Assembly: GCA_020426065.1 (NCBI GenBank)
Contig: JAGQQT010000141.1
Coordinates: 1 to 8,814 of the forward strand
Direction of reading: 5' to 3'
Length of the DNA: 8,814 nt
Source: Planctomycetaceae bacterium
Lineage (GTDB): Bacteria; Planctomycetota; Planctomycetia; Planctomycetales; Planctomycetaceae
Position 1 is the stretch's first letter, and every line of letters starts with the position of its first letter. This document shows, one piece after another, positions 1 through 8,083 of the stretch. The notes beneath the pieces were generated by a model that was not told where the DNA came from, made no database searches, and saw only the letters and a program-made list of their open reading frames with translations. The position numbers were made by a program, and so were the translations under genes.

Positions 1-73
1 AGTCAATGAACATGCACTCCCCACCCAGGATGCACATGGAAAGACCGGATGCCATCACCAAGGACCGCCACAT
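1..73 (-). CDS. N-terminus of a membrane-anchored hypothetical protein (runs off the left edge)
   Basis: Read on the minus strand, an ATG at 73-71 opens a frame with no stop to the window edge, giving 24 codons. The peptide begins MWRSLVMASGLSMCILGG and continues ECMFID. A positively charged residue is followed by about 16 mostly hydrophobic residues, as in an uncleaved signal anchor. A GGGAG ribosome binding site lies on the minus strand at 85-81, seven bases before the ATG, which is the main support for this start. The layout Met-Trp-Arg, one hydrophobic helix, Gly-(Gly/X)-Glu-Cys resembles N-termini of small predicted membrane proteins I remember from Planctomycetota, but I cannot name a family. 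It is divergent from the signalling gene at 629. A reading frame on the + strand over the same bases (6-227) has no ribosome binding site or recognisable motif. Function unknown. Confidence 0.55.
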   Translation of the reverse strand, partial: MWRSLVMASGLSMCILGGECMFID

Positions 74-131
74 AGGAGATCTCCCGTCGCTGTTTTCGGT
101 GGAATCAGTTTCGCCTCCCTGCGAAGAGAAA

Positions 132-162
132 TCGGCAGTGCGACCTCCGTCGCGGAGGCCGA
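132..162 (+). other. Bulged GC-rich hairpin
   Basis: CCTCCG (144-149) pairs with CGGAGG (153-158) across a three-base TCG loop. Stacked directly outside on the 3' side, CCGA (159-162) pairs with TCGG (132-135), leaving an eight-base bulge (136-143). No run of T follows, so it is not a standard intrinsic terminator. It lies just upstream of the minus-strand gene at 73 and could instead belong to that gene's promoter or leader. Confidence 0.35.
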
Positions 163-181
163 CTCTGCTCTCTCTTGTCAT

Positions 182-215
182 CGACTCGAACCGCCCCGGG
201 GAATCAGTCGAGTCG
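182..215 (+). other. 8-bp perfect inverted repeat around CCCCGGGG
   Basis: CGACTCGA (182-189) and TCGAGTCG (208-215) are perfect reverse complements separated by 18 bases. The spacer holds the self-complementary octamer CCCCGGGG (194-201). T181 and G216 add a G-U pair if the + strand is RNA. It could be a dyad operator or an RNA stem. It lacks a T-run and so is unlikely to be a simple terminator. Confidence 0.4.
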
Positions 216-319
216 GAACGCCCCTGAAAAGAAAGTGCAGCCGCGACACACAAACGTGCGAGTTCTATCGAAAGCACGGGGCCCGCGCGCATTCCATCCC
301 CCACTTGGGTTGGCACGCC

Positions 320-348
320 AGCGGGGTCGCGCAACGCCCGGCCCCGCT
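320..348 (+). other. 10-bp GC-rich hairpin with 9-base loop
   Basis: AGCGGGGTCG (320-329) pairs with CGGCCCCGCT (339-348), with one T-G position (327/341) that is a valid wobble only in + strand RNA. The loop is 330-338. An outer GCCA (317-320) / TGGC (353-356) alternative exists. The stem is strong and has no following T-run. It supports the idea that this intergenic region is structured as + strand RNA. Confidence 0.4.
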
Positions 349-413
349 CAGATGGCAGCCCGTCGAGAAGGGCACGAATTCCGCAAGGGACGCGGAACGA
401 TCCGGTGACTCCG

Positions 414-451
414 GTACAGCGTTTGCAGAAAGTAGGAATCGTACGCTGTAC
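414..451 (+). other. 9-bp perfect inverted repeat with competing smaller hairpin
   Basis: GTACAGCGT (414-422) and ACGCTGTAC (443-451) are perfect reverse complements around a 20-base loop. The right arm can instead fold on itself as CGTAC (440-444) / GTACG (448-452) with a GCT loop, so the two structures exclude each other. A 9-bp perfect stem with a short spacer is unlikely by chance in about 550 bases. Whether it acts in DNA, as an operator, or in RNA cannot be told from sequence. Confidence 0.45.
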
Positions 452-551
452 GTCAGCCATTCGCTTCAGCTAAACTGCGCGTTGGTGTCAATGGTTGAGG
501 AAAGGGCGACCGATAGAAACATGCGGAAGGACGAGCGGGCGCGAAAAACGG

Positions 552-580
552 TTGTTCGGCAGGTCACCCGTTCTTATAAT
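552..580 (+). promoter_or_regulatory. Sigma-70 type promoter for the PAS-GAF-receiver gene
   Basis: A perfect TATAAT (575-580) stands 17 bases downstream of TTGTTC (552-557), which keeps the TTG of the -35 consensus. Transcription would start near 587, giving a leader of about 40 bases before the TTG start at 629. The region around it is AT-richer than the preceding 400 bases. This is the best promoter match in the window. Confidence 0.65.
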
Positions 581-613
581 TCATTCCCATAGGGCACCTG
601 TGAGTACTGAACT

Positions 614-618
614 GGGAG
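614..618 (+). promoter_or_regulatory. Ribosome binding site deciding the TTG start
   Basis: GGGAG lies ten bases upstream of the TTG at 629. The frame is closed upstream by TGA at 608-610, and no ATG or GTG lies between, so TTG 629 is the only plausible start. The same GGGAG core is seen before the divergent gene on the minus strand (85-81). Confidence 0.6.
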
Positions 619-628
619 TTTTCTGACG

Positions 629-2338
629 TTGTCCGAAAGGCCAAAAATCCTCTGTGTTGGCGAACCGTCCGAGAATGCCACAGGGTTTCTCGAACGTCTG
701 GGCGATAGTTTTGAGATCGTCAAGTCAGATACTCCGTTAGATGCTCTCGATCGACTCACCCGCGATAAATTCGCGGGTGTTTACGTTTGGGGCGACGCAG
801 TTCGAGACAGTCGTCAGGTCGCTCGACTGGTGCAAAACGAGCGGATCCTCGACGGCATGCCGGACGGCGTAGCCTTGCTGGACGCCGATAACCACATTCT
901 CTGGGCCAACAGTCGCTTACGACGCTGGCTTCGGCAGGGCGAGGTCGAAGGACATAACTTCTATCAGGCGTTTGACGGGCCAGAAATTATCGGTCCCGAT
1001 TTGTGCCCTTTTCATTCGGCCCTGGCAACGGGCGAGGCAAGTCGCTCCACACTAAGGTGCGGCGATCGGTACTTTGAGGTGCATGCCGCTCCGATTCGCG
1101 AAGACGACGGATTTCCGAAATACCTGATCGTCAACGTCTTGGACGTGACCGCCGTCGTTCTGCAGCGTCAGAAACTCGAAGCGATCCATCAAGCGGGTTT
1201 GGAGCTCGCCGCGCTCACGCCTGACGAAGTGTACGAGATGAAGGTGGATGATCGGATCGAGCTACTGAAAACGAATATTCTCCATTACACCAAAGACCTG
1301 CTCAACTTCGACGTCGTCGAGATTCGTCTCCTGGATCAGAAATCGGGTGAACTCATGCCGCTGCTTACCGAAGGCATCGAAGAAGAAGCGGCGCACCGCC
1401 AGCTTTTTGCCCGTCCGCACGACAACGGCGTCACGGGATTCGTCGCATACACCGGCAACAGCTATTTGTGCGAAAACACCACGGATGATCCGCTCTACCT
1501 GATCGGCTGCCAGGGCGCGAAAAGCTCCCTCACGGTGCCCTTGGTTCAGAATGATCAGGTGATCGGCACTTTCAACGTCGAAAGCCCGCAGCCGGGCGCT
1601 TTTACGGAAAGCGATCTGCAGTTCCTGGAGATCTTCTCCAGAGACATCGCACTGGCACTCAACACACTTGAATTGCTGGTGGCGCAGCAGGCCAATACGG
1701 CTCAGGCTAGCGTCGAAGCAATCCACGGCGAGGTGGCTCTACCGGTCGATTCGATCTTGAATGACGCGGTCAACGTCATGGAGCGGTACATCGGACACGA
1801 GCCGGAAGTGGTCGAACGCCTCCAACGCATCTTGCGCAACGCCCGCGATATCAAGACGCTCATCCAACAGGTCGGCTCGAAAATGGCTCCTTCCGAAGCC
1901 GTGCCCGATTCGCGCGATCAGAGTGCGTGGCCGCGACTGCGTGACCGACGCGTCCTGGTCGTCGATGCGGACGAATCCGTATTGCTGGCGGCTCACAGTT
2001 TGCTCGAACGCTTCGGCTGCGTGGTCGAGACCGCTCGAGGCGGCTCCGAGACCGTGAACATGGTACGGGGCTGCGAAACCGGTTGCGGCTACGATGTCAT
2101 CATTGCCGACATCCGGTTGCCTGATGTGTCTGGTTATGAATTGCTCCTGCGTCTCCAGCAGAATATGGGCAGTGTCCCGCTCATTCTGATGACCGGATTT
2201 GGCTACGATCCGACCCATTCGATTGTCAAAGCCCGTCAGGCCGGATTGAAATCAGTGCTCTATAAACCGTTCCGACTCGAACAGTTACTCACGGAAGTGG
2301 AATCAGCGGTCCAGGACCAACCGGAAAGCAATAGCTGA
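629..2338 (+). CDS. PAS-GAF-response regulator signalling protein without kinase domain
   Basis: Predicted cytoplasmic signalling protein of 569 residues. Residues 5-60 resemble a degenerate receiver (ILCVGEPSE, then FAGVYVWGD) lacking the usual acidic pair. A PAS domain follows at about 72-180 (ILDGMPDGVALLDADNHILW) and a GAF domain at about 205-350, with PLVQNDQVIGTFNVES near its end. Residues 360-415 look like a histidine-kinase dimerisation helix, but the phosphorylated His of the H-box is replaced (GEVALPVDSIL, Gly367 where His is expected), and no ATP-binding domain follows. The C-terminal receiver (440-562) looks functional: D446/D448, phosphoacceptor D494, T522 and K546. There is no DNA-binding or enzymatic output domain. 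It probably senses a small ligand or redox state and accepts phosphate from a separate kinase. TTG start; one base before ruvX. Its glycine codons are mostly GGC, unlike all genes downstream. Confidence 0.85.
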   Translation: MSERPKILCVGEPSENATGFLERLGDSFEIVKSDTPLDALDRLTRDKFAGVYVWGDAVRDSRQVARLVQNERILDGMPDGVALLDADNHILWANSRLRRWLRQGEVEGHNFYQAFDGPEIIGPDLCPFHSALATGEASRSTLRCGDRYFEVHAAPIREDDGFPKYLIVNVLDVTAVVLQRQKLEAIHQAGLELAALTPDEVYEMKVDDRIELLKTNILHYTKDLLNFDVVEIRLLDQKSGELMPLLTEGIEEEAAHRQLFARPHDNGVTGFVAYTGNSYLCENTTDDPLYLIGCQGAKSSLTVPLVQNDQVIGTFNVESPQPGAFTESDLQFLEIFSRDIALALNTLELLVAQQANTAQASVEAIHGEVALPVDSILNDAVNVMERYIGHEPEVVERLQRILRNARDIKTLIQQVGSKMAPSEAVPDSRDQSAWPRLRDRRVLVVDADESVLLAAHSLLERFGCVVETARGGSETVNMVRGCETGCGYDVIIADIRLPDVSGYELLLRLQQNMGSVPLILMTGFGYDPTHSIVKARQAGLKSVLYKPFRLEQLLTEVESAVQDQPESNS

Positions 2339-2339
2339 G

Positions 2340-2837
2340 ATGGAAGATGGTTCCGGGACAGTAAACCAGCAACATCAGGAGGAGGTCCCGCAATCAGGTG
2401 CCCTGCTGGGAATCGATTTCGGGACAAAAAAGGTTGGTCTGGCGATTTCTACTCCAGATCAGACAATTGCCTCCCCGCTCGAGATCATGCAACGCTCTGT
2501 CCCCCAGGCTGAAAGACGATATTTCTGTAAGATCTGCAAAGAATTTCGCATCAAAGGGCTGGTCGTCGGACTGCCGGTTCATATGAGTGGAGATGAAGGA
2601 ACGAAAGCCGGACAGTCGCGCCAGTACGGTTTGTGGATGGCAGAAACTCTGGAACTGCCAGTGACTTTCTGGGATGAGCGTTTCACTACGTCTATGGCAG
2701 AACACTACTTACGAGAATCGGGGCTTTCGAAAGCCCGACAAAAAAAACGGCTCGATATGCTGGCAGCCCAGATCATGCTGCAGTCATTTCTGGACGCTGC
2801 GGACCGTTCCCGTCCCCCTTCGGCGATCGGTGGATGA
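2340..2837 (+). CDS. ruvX: RuvX/YqgF, RNase H-fold nuclease (putative Holliday junction resolvase, pre-16S rRNA processing)
   Basis: Member of the YqgF/RuvX family, proposed to mature the 5' end of 16S rRNA and assigned as a Holliday-junction resolvase in some bacteria. Motifs are in the expected order: GIDFGTKKVGLAIS (24-37, catalytic Asp26), IKGLVVGLPV (71-80), WDERFTTS (111-118, acidic pair D112/E113), and KRLDMLAAQIMLQSFL (136-151, Asp139). At 165 residues it is longer than the usual ~140, through about 22 extra N-terminal residues and a short tail. ATG 2340 is the only start codon in frame before the first motif; it follows the preceding stop by one base, suggesting translational coupling. 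A strong AGGAGGAGGT (2377-2386) inside the extension has no in-frame ATG, GTG or TTG at a proper distance. No glycine codon here is GGC, in contrast to the gene before it. Confidence 0.9.
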   Translation: MEDGSGTVNQQHQEEVPQSGALLGIDFGTKKVGLAISTPDQTIASPLEIMQRSVPQAERRYFCKICKEFRIKGLVVGLPVHMSGDEGTKAGQSRQYGLWMAETLELPVTFWDERFTTSMAEHYLRESGLSKARQKKRLDMLAAQIMLQSFLDAADRSRPPSAIGG

Positions 2838-2842
2838 GACTT

Positions 2843-2865
2843 GAACAAAATCTGCAGAATTGTTC
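2843..2865. promoter_or_regulatory. Dyad GAACAA-N11-TTGTTC just after ruvX
   Basis: Perfect 6-bp arms GAACAA (2843-2848) and TTGTTC (2860-2865) flank an 11-base spacer that itself contains the palindrome TCTGCAGA (2851-2858 with T at its left). It begins six bases after the ruvX stop. No T-run follows, so a classic intrinsic terminator is not supported. It could be an operator for the flhA transcript or a weak transcript-end hairpin. Confidence 0.35.
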
Positions 2866-2954
2866 TGGACACCATTGTTAAGATCCCATATCACTCGCAC
2901 TCCTCGCCAGTCACCTGGCAACAACCTATCCCAAAGTTTTCACTCCTTTCCTTT

Positions 2955-2983
2955 GTGAGAACTTCTCCGTGAACCTCTCACGG
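2955..2983 (+). promoter_or_regulatory. Overlapping alternative hairpins upstream of flhA
   Basis: Three inverted repeats overlap: GTGAGA (2955-2960)/TCTCAC (2976-2981), CCGTGA (2967-2972)/TCACGG (2978-2983), and the compact dyad GAGAACTTCTC (2957-2967). The first two share bases 2978-2981 and cannot form together. They lie about 125 bases before the flhA ATG. This could be a regulated leader or a DNA operator; no ligand-sensing class is recognised. Confidence 0.35.
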
Positions 2984-3108
2984 TAAACAGATCCAACCTT
3001 ACTATCCGGCAATGGCTCAACCACACTCGTGTGGCAATCGATCCATTTCCATCCTGTCTCAAACTCATCAACAGTCAGCAGCAACATGTCTGCTGTCGGG
3101 GTCGTTTT

Positions 3109-5235
<2,127 letters not shown>

Positions 5236-5286
5236 TCCCTCCTGAATTCCCCTCCCAACCTGTTCAAAGCCTGTTAGAGACCTGAC

Positions 5287-6636
5287 ATGCCAGAGTTTCA
5301 TACATATCGAGCCAATACCATGACCGAAGCCCTGGCGATGGTGCGTCGGGAATTGGGGCCGGATGCTCTGATCCTGCGAACACGACAGGTTCCACGACGG
5401 GGAAAAATGCCCTGGTCAAAAGCAGAAATGGAAACGGAAATCGTGGCGGTCGCTGATGAAAAAGGAGCCGTGACCGCCGAGTTCTCCAATTCTCCTGCTA
5501 CACGAAAATCCACGCCGGAAGTAAAACCCGCTCCACAGCCGGCTCCCACTTCACGAGTGCTCCGCCCTCAGGAAACCGCCAGGGAAAAATTTCGGACGGA
5601 ACAGAAACCAGAAACAGTAGAAACAACGCGAGCAGCCAGATCAGAAACCCGATTGCCAGTCATCAGCCAGGAAAAAACAGCTTCTGAATCCGAGAAGCTG
5701 GAAGCCCTCGTCAAGGAGCGGCTGGCTTCTCTGCAGACGATGGTGGAAGAATTGACCGAGCAGGTTCGTTATGGAATGTCGCGAGAGATTCCGGCAGAGC
5801 TGTTCTCACTCTATACACAGCTGATTGATGCCGATGTGGAAGAGGGAACCGCTCGCGAGATGATCGGAAGACTGAAACGCCGCTGTCGTCCAGAAGATAT
5901 GAGTCAACCTGAGCGACTCTATCAGCAACTGCTGGAGATGATGGAATTGGAAATTCCCTGCCGGGGAGAAATCAGTCTCCGACCAGGTTGCCGGAAAATT
6001 GTCGCCCTGATTGGTCCGACCGGCGTGGGAAAAACAACCACGATTGCCAAGCTGGCAGCCAATTATCGTCTCAAGGAAAAACTGAATGTCGGCCTGATTA
6101 CCGTGGATACCTATCGGATTGCCGCGGTCGATCAGTTGCGGACCTATGCCGAGATTATTGATCTGCCAATGCGGGTGGTTTCCAACTCGACCGAGATGCG
6201 TCTGGCGGTTGATGCCTTTGCTGATAAGGACCTGGTCCTGATTGATACCGCTGGCCGCAGTCCACGGGACAGTGTTCAACTGCACGAACTCGAAGAGGTG
6301 CTTTCGGAAATCGTGGTTGATGAAGTTCAACTTGTTCTGAGTGCCACCGCCAGTCCGCGCTATCTGAAAAAAACAATCGAGCAGTTTCAGTCCGTTCGGC
6401 CAACTGCGGCCATCCTGACCAAACTGGATGAAGCGACTGAACTGGGAGCAATCATCAATGTGGCCTCCCGCATGAACCTCCCGCTCAGTTATCTGACAAC
6501 CGGGCAGAATGTGCCCCACGATATCGAACCAGCTCATCCTCGCAGAGCAGCAAGTTTGCTGCTCGGGCAGGATTCGGTTTTGAAACCGAGATCGGATGCC
6601 AGAGTTCCATCAGTTCCACACAAAGAAGCAACCTGA
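5287..6636 (+). CDS. flhF: FlhF, SRP-type GTPase for flagellar placement
   Basis: FlhF is the signal-recognition-particle-type GTPase that marks the site of flagellum assembly and recruits early basal-body proteins at the membrane. The 449-residue protein begins with the FlhF-specific segment (FHTYRANTMTEALAMVRREL, 4-23). A charged, Pro-rich variable linker follows (about 68-135), then a helical N domain (about 136-225) and the G domain. GTPase motifs are complete: P-loop GPTGVGKTT (243-251), DTYRIAAVDQLR (274-285), DTAGR (320-324), TKLDE (378-382) and TTGQNVPHDIEPA (404-416). It starts with ATG 51 bases after flhA, with no terminator between and only a weak purine tract before it, so it is probably co-transcribed with flhA. 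Its partner FlhG follows. No abnormality in key residues. Confidence 0.95.
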   Translation: MPEFHTYRANTMTEALAMVRRELGPDALILRTRQVPRRGKMPWSKAEMETEIVAVADEKGAVTAEFSNSPATRKSTPEVKPAPQPAPTSRVLRPQETAREKFRTEQKPETVETTRAARSETRLPVISQEKTASESEKLEALVKERLASLQTMVEELTEQVRYGMSREIPAELFSLYTQLIDADVEEGTAREMIGRLKRRCRPEDMSQPERLYQQLLEMMELEIPCRGEISLRPGCRKIVALIGPTGVGKTTTIAKLAANYRLKEKLNVGLITVDTYRIAAVDQLRTYAEIIDLPMRVVSNSTEMRLAVDAFADKDLVLIDTAGRSPRDSVQLHELEEVLSEIVVDEVQLVLSATASPRYLKKTIEQFQSVRPTAAILTKLDEATELGAIINVASRMNLPLSYLTTGQNVPHDIEPAHPRRAASLLLGQDSVLKPRSDARVPSVPHKEAT

Positions 6637-6699
6637 CCGTTCAATAACAATTCATCATCGTTTCAAACGTATTCATAACCTCCAGACGATCCCCCCATC

Positions 6700-7602
6700 A
6701 TGACCATTTCCAAGCGTGACCAGGCGACTGAACTGCGAGCCCTGATTGATCAGGCGGTCTCGACTCAGCGAGAGCGGGTTGAAGTCCCACGCTCCCCGAA
6801 CGCGCTCACGATTGCGGTCACGAGTGGGAAGGGTGGAGTTGGGAAATCGGTCATCGCCCTGAATCTGGCCATCAGCCTGGCACTACAAAACTGCCGCGTC
6901 GGTTTGCTGGATGCAGATCTGGGGCTGGGAAATCTCGATCTGATGTGCGGGCTGAAAGCAGAGTGGAATCTGTTGGATGTCCTGCTGCATGGTCGACCAT
7001 TACGAGACATCCTGCTGCAGGGTCCGGACGGAGTTAGAATCCTGCCGGGAGCCAGTGGACTGATTGAACTGGCAGACAGTTCTACAGCGGGCCGTCAGCA
7101 GATTCTGGCAGAGTTTGCCCAGCTGGATGATCTGTTTGATGTTCTGATTATTGATTGCGGCACGGGCATCCATTCTGCGACCCGGCATTTTGCCGCTGCA
7201 GCCGATACTGTTTTATTGGTTTCGACATTGGAAGTGACCTCGCTGGCTGATACTTATGCTGCCGTCAAGGTGTATCGCTCCAGTGGACTGGAAGATGTAC
7301 GGGTGCTGTTCAATCAATGTCATCCGCGCCAGGCTGCCCAGGCCATTTCCAACCTGCAGCAGACGTCCAGAAAATATCTGAACTATGAGTTGAGTATCGC
7401 CGGTTGTGTACCGGTCGATCCTTCCGTCTCCACATCCGTTGCCCGCCGAACTCCTCTGCTGGCAGCCTTTCCCGAATCAGAAGCCGGCCAGTCGATTCAG
7501 AATCTGGCCAGAATGTTTTCCCCCCACCATCCTGCGACCTTCCTCAAGGTCCATTCCCCCTTTGTCACCCGTCTTTTTTCCCCTTCCACAGCAGCGGCGT
7601 AG
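6700..7602 (+). CDS. flhG: FlhG (YlxH/FleN), MinD-type ATPase controlling flagellar number
   Basis: FlhG is a MinD-family ATPase that limits flagellar number, binds the membrane as an ATP dimer and stimulates FlhF GTPase. The 300-residue product has the deviant Walker A SGKGGVGKS (42-50), DADLGLGNLDLMCGL (71-85) in place of the switch I/Asp motif, IIDCGTG (150-156) and FNQC (204-207). Residues 5-13 read KRDQATELR, the N-terminal DQAxxLR activator motif reported for FlhG acting on FlhF; this separates it from MinD and ParA. A 63-base gap follows flhF, and I see no clear ribosome binding site before ATG 6700. A C-terminal helix for membrane binding is not obvious: the tail (about 273-300) is Pro/Ser-rich with scattered hydrophobic residues. 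A hairpin overlaps the TAG stop. Confidence 0.92.
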   Translation: MTISKRDQATELRALIDQAVSTQRERVEVPRSPNALTIAVTSGKGGVGKSVIALNLAISLALQNCRVGLLDADLGLGNLDLMCGLKAEWNLLDVLLHGRPLRDILLQGPDGVRILPGASGLIELADSSTAGRQQILAEFAQLDDLFDVLIIDCGTGIHSATRHFAAAADTVLLVSTLEVTSLADTYAAVKVYRSSGLEDVRVLFNQCHPRQAAQAISNLQQTSRKYLNYELSIAGCVPVDPSVSTSVARRTPLLAAFPESEAGQSIQNLARMFSPHHPATFLKVHSPFVTRLFSPSTAAA

Positions 7603-7620
7603 TCTCAATCCCGAGACTGC
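7599..7620 (+). terminator. Hairpin overlapping the flhG stop, weak terminator candidate
   Basis: AGTCTC (7601-7606) pairs with GAGACT (7613-7618) around a six-base loop. A T-G and a G-C pair outside extend it to eight pairs in + strand RNA (7599-7600 with 7619-7620). The TAG stop (7600-7602) lies in the left arm. No T-run follows directly; the nearest is TTTTTT about 45 bases on (within 7661-7670). It may be an attenuator or an RNA 3'-end stabiliser rather than a strong terminator. Confidence 0.35.
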
Positions 7621-7768
7621 GAGTTGTTGTCCCCCCTTCGGTTTCTCTCATCTCCAATTTCATTTTTTCAAATGTAAAGATCTAACGATTACAGAATTTA
7701 CAAGGAAAGGACTGAATTTACATACGAGATAATGCCGATTCTAAAGAAGTGCGGTTTCAGCGAATGAA
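7621..7768 (+). promoter_or_regulatory. AT-rich spacer with GAATTTACA direct repeat
   Basis: This spacer is visibly richer in A and T than the surrounding genes. GAATTTACA occurs at 7694-7702 and 7714-7722, a 20-base period (two helical turns), followed by GATAAT (7728-7733) and GCCGATT (7734-7740). The last resembles the -10 of flagellar sigma-28 promoters, but no TAAA is found at the required distance. It probably contains the promoter or activator sites for the small gene at 7769; I cannot define the elements firmly. Confidence 0.35.
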
Positions 7769-8083
7769 ATGCTGAAGAGCGAACCATTCGCAAACCTCAT
7801 GGCCCTGGAATCGGCAATGGCAGTTCACTTTGCCTTTCATCTTGGCTCGCTGGCATTTATCACGACCCTCATCCGGTCGGCCATCGAGAACGCCACGTTC
7901 ACGGACGGACTACAGACTTCATTTGGAGTCGGATTGGTTTTCTTCGGCATCGGTTTTGCTGTAGGAACAACCTGTCGCCTCATGATTGAAGAGTTGACCC
8001 TCCAGGAATTGGCCGCCTCAAGCGAGATTCAGAACGGTGAAAGGTCCGATCTGAAGTCCTCCGCCAATTCGTCGAATCAATAG
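7769..8083 (+). CDS. Small two-helix membrane protein in flagellar cluster, unknown function
   Basis: I do not recognise a named family. The 104-residue product has two hydrophobic segments: about 18-38 (VHFAFHLGSLAFITTLI) and 50-68 (TSFGVGLVFFGIGFAVGTT), the second glycine-rich and followed by RLMIEELTLQELA, which can form an amphipathic helix. The tail (about 84-104) is polar, Ser/Asn-rich and probably disordered. Charge distribution suggests both ends in the cytoplasm and a short outside loop with acidic residues. ATG 7769 has only a distant purine tract; ATG 7799 (residue 11) is an alternative start that keeps both helices. It lies between flhG and the sigma-28 gene, on the same strand, in a place where Planctomycetota flagellar clusters often carry a small hypothetical protein, as I remember. 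A flagellar accessory role is inference. The TAG stop is inside a small hairpin. Confidence 0.7.
   Translation: MLKSEPFANLMALESAMAVHFAFHLGSLAFITTLIRSAIENATFTDGLQTSFGVGLVFFGIGFAVGTTCRLMIEELTLQELAASSEIQNGERSDLKSSANSSNQ

Larger units (their letters stand above)
74..628. other. Long GC-rich divergent intergenic region
   Basis: This 555-base stretch separates the minus-strand start at 73 from the TTG start at 629. I see no convincing gene in it: the open frames at 175-408 and 305-592 have low-complexity Arg/Pro-rich translations, no ribosome binding site and no family features. It contains an unusual number of perfect or near-perfect inverted repeats (132-162, 182-215, 320-348, 379-397, 414-451, 455-496), some of which gain a G-U pair only if the + strand is transcribed. 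A sigma-70 type promoter lies at its right end. I recognise no RNase P, tmRNA, SRP, 6S, tRNA or riboswitch signature. It may hold regulatory sites for both divergent genes, a structured non-coding RNA, or both. Confidence 0.6.

Noticed and set aside
188..215. GGTTCGAGTC on the minus strand, resembling a tRNA T-loop
   Set aside because: The flanking five bases do not form a T-stem and no acceptor or anticodon arm can be built around it.
6..227. + strand open frame of 73 codons near the left edge
   Set aside because: No ribosome binding site or family motif; it overlaps the better-supported minus-strand start at 73 and the hairpins at 132-215.
311..330. TGGCAC as a possible sigma-54 -24 element
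   Set aside because: No GC-containing -12 element (TTGC type) at the needed spacing.
305..592. + strand open frame of 95 codons in the intergenic region
   Set aside because: TTG-type start without ribosome binding site, Arg/Ser-rich translation, crosses the hairpins and contains the TATAAT promoter in its last codons.
2377..2406. AGGAGGAGGT inside the ruvX 5' end, suggesting a later start
   Set aside because: The only start codon at a good distance, GTG 2398, is out of frame with ruvX; in-frame codons nearby are CTG at 16 bases. The sequence simply encodes Gln-Glu-Glu-Val.
3031..3108. GTG 3031 as the flhA start
   Set aside because: The added 26 residues are unlike FlhA N-termini, and ATG 3109 gives the normal length and places the first helix correctly.
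7715..7741. GCCGATTC as a sigma-28 promoter -10
   Set aside because: No TAAA-type -35 lies about 15 bases upstream; only the -10 half resembles the consensus.
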